64,000 nucleotides of DNA from Cloeon dipterum (lineage: Eukaryota > Arthropoda > Insecta > Ephemeroptera > Baetidae), in the NCBI RefSeq assembly GCF_949628265.1, contig NC_088786.1, positions 4,898,001 to 4,962,000 on the forward strand. The letters are read 5' to 3'. Shown one piece after another: positions 27,704 to 64,000 of the stretch. How positions within the stretch are numbered: the first letter of the stretch is position 1; the number at the start of each line of letters is the position of its first letter. Made by a program: the position numbers and the translations under genes. The notes beneath the pieces are model-generated. The model made no database searches. It was not told the origin of the DNA and saw nothing but the letters and a program-made list of their open reading frames with translations.

Positions 27704-29256
27704 ATGCTCTGGACGAGGACAATTTTAGTGTTGTTAGCTGCCTTGGCATGTCTGCTTCCAGTCACTCAAGCCTCAATGGGAGATCATTCACTAATATTCC
27801 AGAAATGTTTGGCTAAATGTCTAAAAAGCAACTGTTCAACCGGTAAATAAATCCTAATTCCTTGACTCTATTTATATTAAAATAAATTTTGATCGAATTC
27901 AATAGAGAACTCTTCGGACGAGGGAAAAAATCCCGCAGTTGTCGAGCCATTCTACCTGCAGCTCTTCTGGTCCTGCAAGGATGAATGTGGCTACAACTGC
28001 ATGTGGGAGACAGTCAGCACGTTCGAGCAGAGAGGATGGGGCGTTCCTCAGTTCTACGGCCGAGTAAGCTGTGTGTTAGCAAATTTGAAATATTATTTTA
28101 ACAAGTGCACTTTTCTGCAGTGGCCTTTCATCAGGGTCCTCGGCCTTCAAGAGCCTGCCTCTGTTGTGTTCTCCCTGCTGAACCTAGTGGCCAACTTGGC
28201 CATGTTGAACAAGTTTCAGCTCAAAGTACCAAAGTTTGTTCCTGGCTATCACCTGTGGACCATTCACAGCTGGGTAATTTTAGTGACGAATTGACTGGGG
28301 TTTTATCTTAAATAATTAAAACTCTCAGGTGTGCATTAATGCCTGGTTTTGGTCCTCTGTGTTCCACTCTCGTGATAATGTGCTGACTGAAAAGATGGAC
28401 TATTTCTGTGCCTTCTCCATGGTTCTCTACTCCTTTTACTGCATGGCCATGAGGTAATCATCTGATATTTTCATACATCTTTTCATTGACCGTCATAAAT
28501 ATATTAACTCCTAAGAATTCTACACTGCCAAGTCAATTGGATGTCCATTTCCTTTTCAATTATCTGCGGTTGTCTAATGGTCTTCCATGTGACTTACCTC
28601 TCATTGCTGCCAAGATTTGACTACAGCTACAACATGACAGCAAACGTTGCCATTGGTAAGTGCTGCTAATTTCTTGATTCTTGGGTTCTTCAAATTAATT
28701 GTTAGCAAGTCCACGGCTGAAATAAAAATGCTAGGATTGAGCCCTAGTCTTTTGAATGTGCTTCTTACAACATATTTGCGTTGTCTATCTGGTTTCATAT
28801 TCTTTGATATTAGATGAGGTTATAAAAATGACAATTTTTTCCCAGAATATTCAGGTTTATTTAAAAATATAATTGAGAAAGGTTATCTGACGCTTTAGCA
28901 TCCTAACATGAAATTTGTTCCAGGAGTTCTGAATGGACTAGGTTGGCTGATTTTCTGTTTGATCAAGTGGCGCAAACATAGGTACGTGTGGCGGTGCGCA
29001 CTTTCGGTGGTTTTGGCACTTGCCTCAATGTCTCTGGAGATTCTGGACTTTCCGCCCTTGCTTTGGACCTTCGACGCTCACGCGCTTTGGCACCTAAGCA
29101 CCACAATGCTGCCGTTCCTATGGTGCAGGCAAGTGTTTGCAAGTTCATTTCCCAGTGCCATTATTGTTTCCCTGATGCGATTCCAGGTTCATCATTGACG
29201 ATTGCCTTCATCTCTTGGAGAAAAAAGAGAAAGATAAAAAACTTAAAATGCTATAA
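27704..29256 (+). CDS. PGAP3: PGAP3 (Per1-like), GPI-anchor lipid remodelling factor
   Basis: PGAP3 is a Golgi membrane hydrolase of the CREST superfamily, needed to remove the unsaturated sn-2 fatty acid of GPI anchors. Exons are 27704-27842, 27906-28063, 28121-28273, 28329-28453, 28516-28655, 28924-29128 and 29187-29256, giving 329 aa. An N-terminal signal peptide ([19 protein letters not shown]) precedes a Cys-rich lumenal domain ([24 protein letters not shown]). Seven hydrophobic segments follow, with the conserved [34 protein letters not shown] and [20 protein letters not shown]. The His and Asp residues in these blocks fit the CREST active site. The last intron uses a GC donor (CAG/gcaagt at 29129). 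The C-terminus is short and lysine-rich. AATAAA lies at 29572-29577. Confidence 0.95.
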
Positions 29257-29992
29257 CGAGCTTTTACTTCTGCTGAGTCGCTACAAAATATATAATTATG
29301 CATTTTTTGCAAACTTATTGTGATAGAAGTTGTTACAATTTAATTTTAATTGAAGGAGGTTCTTTCTGGTTGTGTTATGACTTATGACGCTAGACATTTT
29401 TAACGTAACAGGACGACTGAACTAAAATGCAGAGGCCTACACTATTTGTCAAGCAATCTTAGAATTCTAATCTATTGTTGGACGTTGTTTCTTGCGCATG
29501 TTGCAAATTTAAACACCTAACCTGTTTGATGTTCTTTGCAATATTTACACCATTTTTAAATTTGTGATACAAATAAAACTCTTAACAGCAATAGAATAGT
29601 ACACTTCTCAGCTTTTTCTTTTCTAAACCTAAATCATTGAAAATCCACTTTTTGTCTGGAGATATAAAATATAATTTTATTTACACACGAATACACGATC
29701 TAAATTGTCTCGAGGGTTTGGATGCACAAATTAAAAAAATTAAAATGACACAACATGGTTCATTAGGACAGAGAAAAAAAGAGATGAAGAGTAATTATCT
29801 CAAAGTTATTGCAGCTTTGACGAAGCTCTGTGGCTTTGAAAGTAAATTCGTCTCTAATTATTGCACTGGCACATGTGTAGGTTAATTAATTTTGTAAAAG
29901 CGACCATCGTGGAAGGCACAGGAGGACTTGAAATGTTCGTCATTGCTTGTCATCACAGAGTTGCAATTGTGGTAGTAACAAACTGCTTTTGG
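29257..29992. other. Convergent 3' UTRs of PGAP3 and bazooka
   Basis: The + strand signal AATAAA is at 29572-29577 (PGAP3). The - strand signal (TTTATT on +) is at 29676-29681 (bazooka). The + strand open frame at 29637-29885 has no recognisable features and lies in the bazooka 3'UTR. Confidence 0.55.
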
Positions 29993-61144
<31,152 letters not shown>

Positions 61145-63662
61145 TCACTTATTCACCTTGGCCGCATCCTGGTGAGTTTGGTAGCGAGGTTTGCTGTGTG
61201 TGAACGGAAGGTATCGATACCGAATCATGTGCTGCAACAGATAAATAAAATAATTAGTTAGTAAAAATCCAGGCATAGAAGAGAAAATAAATTAAAACGC
61301 GAAAACAAATTATTTCAATATAATGTTTATAAAAACTTTGTGGAAGCAAAATTGAGCTAGACATAGCAGGATCAAAATGGGTTTAACTGATAATATAGTA
61401 ATATTTGAAGACGCGAGTAAATGCCAATGACTCATCTGATTTCACGTCAGATTCAACTCACAACAGCATTCCAGATTTCTTAAGTGATAAAATGACTGAG
61501 CAGGAATTTTACAGCAAACATTTTGCAGCCATTCTAACCGCGATCTGATTATGCATCAAAAATAATTATGCTCATCAAAGAGCTTTCATGTCTAGAAAGC
61601 ACAGTACAGAAGCAGGATTGCCCAGCTCAGCGTTAAATAAAAATCCGGTTTTTGAACAGATTTAACCTAGAGGCCATAACCAGCCGCACTGCGCCTAGCC
61701 AGCCGGAAAATTTTGGGTCGCCAGCCGTTGTGAATCTGGCTAAGCTGCGCCAGCCGGCGGTGGTAAAGGTTCAAAAATTAAAAAAGCAGGAGAAAAAATT
61801 CCTTTGACCCTTCGGGCCGTTATGCACAATCACTCTTCATGTTTAAAATATTATGAGCTGTGCCAGCCACCTGTGAAAATAGCCCGGCCAAAAAAATTCG
61901 GCTGAGCCGGTCCCGCCAGCCACCGCTTTAATCTTACATCTCACGGCTAAGACCTCTAGTTTAACATGAAATCATAGTGACGCAATTTGCTTCATGCTCC
62001 AAGCGCTACCAACTTATGCAAAAGCATGAGTTTTTTGAAACTGTAAAAAAAAGATTCAAACCTTGATCTGTTTCTTCATCGTGATGCAGAACAAAGTGAT
62101 GAAGTACATGACAAGGATTGGCCAGAACACTGGGATGTTGAAGCAGTCGAACATGGTGCACACCATAGCAATCAGGGTGGACTTGCTCACCGAGTACCAG
62201 AATTTGAACTCGGGCAGCCGCCGGATGAAAGGTCTGAACTCCTCGTTATTACTTGTTGGCAGCTCAGGACCGTCATCTGCAAAGTTCAGTCGATTAATTG
62301 ATCTGTTCCCACTTTGCTGTTGTATACATTACCATCAAATTCTGATAAAGCTGGATCTATTTTTGGTGATAAGAATGCTATGAAGAGGTTGAGGTGGTAA
62401 ATTCCCAGTGCATAGGTCACAATGTACCATCCCTGACAAATCAAAGAAAGCAATATTAATACTCGATTCTCAACTCACATTGAAAAAACAATTGTGCGGT
62501 TAATGTGCTTTGTTATAATAACAGATCCAAATAAAAGTCGGATGCGTTAGTTGTGTTACCTGCAACCAAAAAACTCTAGCAAGGAAAAGGAGAATTAGGA
62601 TGATTGCGAAAATCCATCTGGCGTTTGTGTAGGGAGTAACATCATCCAGTTTCTTCTGGTACATCTGCCAACACAAAACACACAAGGGTAAACACGTGCA
62701 CATCTACCTGACATATCAACACCCTGAAGACCAGGGTGAACAAAAGAGCCCCAGTGATGGCCCAGCGAACTTTAGTGTGCGGCGTCCAATCGTCTAGTAG
62801 CAGTTGATGCCACTAAGAAATCAGCCACACCACAAAGAGAGACCATCATTCAGTAAGGTTGTCATTTTTGTCAATACAGACAATATTTTTCAAATTTGAA
62901 TGACATGATTGTTTCATTTTCTGATTTATTTATTAGTAGCCTACTTTCTTTTAATATTTTGCTGTTTCCATTTATTTCACGTAAGAGATTTTAATGGATA
63001 TTATGCGATGAAAAAACTTAAATGAAGATCCTTTCTATATAACAGAAGTGTGAAACAAATTTTTAGTAAGTTTATAGGTCAAAAGGAACTTTGAGCTCAA
63101 ATGCTCACAAAATTGACCGCCATACAAATTAAAATCATTAACTCTGCTCTACTTACGTTCCTTAGACTAAGAGTAAAACTTTTAAATTTTCATAGTTTAT
63201 AGTAGCTTCAAAATTATAAAACCCAAAATTCAAGCGAACCAAAAAAAATCGGTTTTATATTGGAAATCGTGTTTTTAAAGTCTTCAAGTGACAACAATTT
63301 ATTATGATTAATGATTCTCACTTAAAAAAATACATACATATGTGTTTGTCAATAATCACAAAAAATGACTTGTCGAAAGAGATTAAAAAGTGAGAAAGGG
63401 CACCACTTCTGGCATACACCGTGTTAAGACTTTACTCTGTGAAGAGCAAACCCGAAGTGGGCCCATAAATTTCTTGTTCAAGATATAATATCTCATGAAT
63501 ATAATGCTGACCTCTAACTGCTAATTTGGTGTCTAATTAACTTTGAATCTTTACGATAGGAACATATTATAACAAAAAATTTCATAATACCTGTTGAAGT
63601 CTTCTCCAAGCCAGGACGACCGCGCTTGGTCCTGAAGTCCCTTCTGCCGGTTCTTGCAACAT
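61145..63662 (-). CDS. Rer1: Rer1, ER/Golgi retrieval receptor, with two alternative exon 2 copies
   Basis: Rer1 is a four-pass Golgi protein that returns unassembled or escaped membrane proteins to the ER by reading polar residues in their transmembrane segments. Exons in gene order are 63662-63591, then either 62812-62708 (2a) or 62664-62560 (2b), then 62432-62333, 62276-62062 and 61231-61145. With one exon 2 the protein is 192 aa, close to the 196 of human. Strong family blocks are GWYIVTYALGIYHLNLFIAF, NNEEFRPFIRRLPEFKFW, NIPVFWPILVMYFITLFCIT, and HMIRYRYLPFTHSKPRYQ. The N-terminus is short (MLQEPAEGTSGPS). A 5'UTR exon boundary is at 63682. Including both exon 2 copies would add a supernumerary membrane segment, so they are presumably alternatives. 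Confidence 0.95.
61666..61960. mobile_element. TTAA-flanked MITE in Rer1 intron 4
   Basis: A 295 bp non-coding element has inverted ends: CCTAGAGGCCATA on the left and the complement of ACTAGAGGTCTTA on the right. It is flanked by TTAA on both sides (61662-61665 and 61961-61964). TTAA duplication and CCTAGA-like ends are typical of piggyBac-related elements. The interior is rich in CCAGCC/GCCGG motifs. A degraded relative lies in a melted intron near 23.8-24.1 kb. Confidence 0.65.
62560..62664 (-). CDS. Rer1: Rer1 alternative exon 2b
   Basis: This is a second 105 bp exon of the same phase, 43 bp downstream of 2a. The acceptor is TTTTGTGTTGGCAG and the donor CAG/gtaaca. It encodes MYQKKLDDVTPYTNARW, then a hydrophobic segment ending RVFWLQ. 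It contains the same LDD.TP.T..RW core as 2a. The methionine at its start is not needed as an initiator, because exon 1 joins in frame. Confidence 0.85.
62708..62812 (-). CDS. Rer1: Rer1 alternative exon 2a
   Basis: This is a 105 bp exon, phase 0 at both ends. The acceptor TGATTTCTTAG has a CTGAT branch-like site upstream; the donor is CAG/gtagat. It encodes WHQLLLDDWTPHTKVRW followed by a hydrophobic segment ending RVLICQ. It aligns without gaps to the family's first conserved block (human IYQSWLDKSTPYTAVRW) and to exon 2b, with 13 of 35 residues identical. Confidence 0.85.
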
Positions 63663-64000
63663 TGTGTTCTCTACACTGGGTCCTGAAACGAAATAAAATA
63701 TTGTTAATTTACTAGCTGGATTTCTCTAAATATTTTTCAAACGTGGAAAGTTTCTTTGTATTGCAAGTGGGAGTGTCCACATTCAATATTTTTAGTGTCA
63801 TTACATATTTCCCGGTGAATTATTCACACAAGGCATACCGCTGATTCGATTGATTTATCGACGCAAAGCCAGTAAAACGCTCAAGTCGCTCCACAAATTA
63901 ATTATCAGCGATAAAACGGTGGTCTTCCCCTCAATTTCCGACACAAAAATCGAACTAACACCTCTGTAGCATGACAAAGGCAGGGTTTCAACGGCAGGAA
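63663..64000. promoter_or_regulatory. Rer1: Rer1 5' UTR and upstream region
   Basis: A - strand acceptor (TTTCAG/GACC at 63683/63682) indicates that the coding start lies in an exon spliced to an upstream 5'UTR exon somewhere right of 63700. No core promoter motif is convincing, and the window ends here. Confidence 0.4.

Noticed and set aside
28982-28987. GTACGT donor consensus in PGAP3 exon 6
   Set aside because: Reading through gives the conserved [17 protein letters not shown] block, so this site is exonic and not used in the main transcript.

Overview
This window is nuclear DNA from an arthropod, most likely an insect. The basis is split genes with short GT-AG introns (many of 51-80 bp), AT-rich non-coding DNA, insect-type core promoter motifs, and a gene set that includes bazooka (Par-3), melted and MyD88. 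There are no bacterial operons, no ribosome binding sites and no CRISPR arrays. The species cannot be told from the sequence alone.

Layout from left to right. 1-4526 (+): the 3' part of an AMP deaminase gene, with a 473 bp foldback element in its first visible intron. 6089-9718 (-): ALG12, an ER mannosyltransferase. 10483-15852 (+): Mediator subunit MED1. 15957-17343 (-): MyD88, the Toll-pathway adaptor, tail to tail with MED1. 17883-18297 (+): pterin-4a-carbinolamine dehydratase. 18458-20567 (-): a 449-residue charged protein that I do not recognise. 21519-26404 (-): melted. 27704-29256 (+): PGAP3, a GPI-anchor remodelling factor. 29993-59385 (-): bazooka/Par-3 in 25 coding exons, with a 20 kb first intron. 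61145-63662 (-): Rer1, which carries two alternative copies of one exon.

I rebuilt nine complete coding sequences by hand from splice sites and protein-family matches. Each joined reading frame is an exact multiple of three: ALG12 553 aa, MED1 1528, MyD88 365, PCBD 98, unknown gene 449, melted 998, PGAP3 329, Par-3 1552, Rer1 192. AMP deaminase is cut by the left edge of the window. One MED1 junction (11640-11715) is less certain.

The genes are housekeeping and developmental genes without a shared pathway. ALG12, PGAP3 and Rer1 all act in the early secretory pathway. Melted and bazooka both concern cortical or membrane signalling. The most interesting points are a pair of 105 bp exons in Rer1 that look mutually exclusive, two candidate alternative first exons in the giant bazooka intron, a candidate poison exon in melted, and TTAA-flanked foldback/MITE elements in introns.
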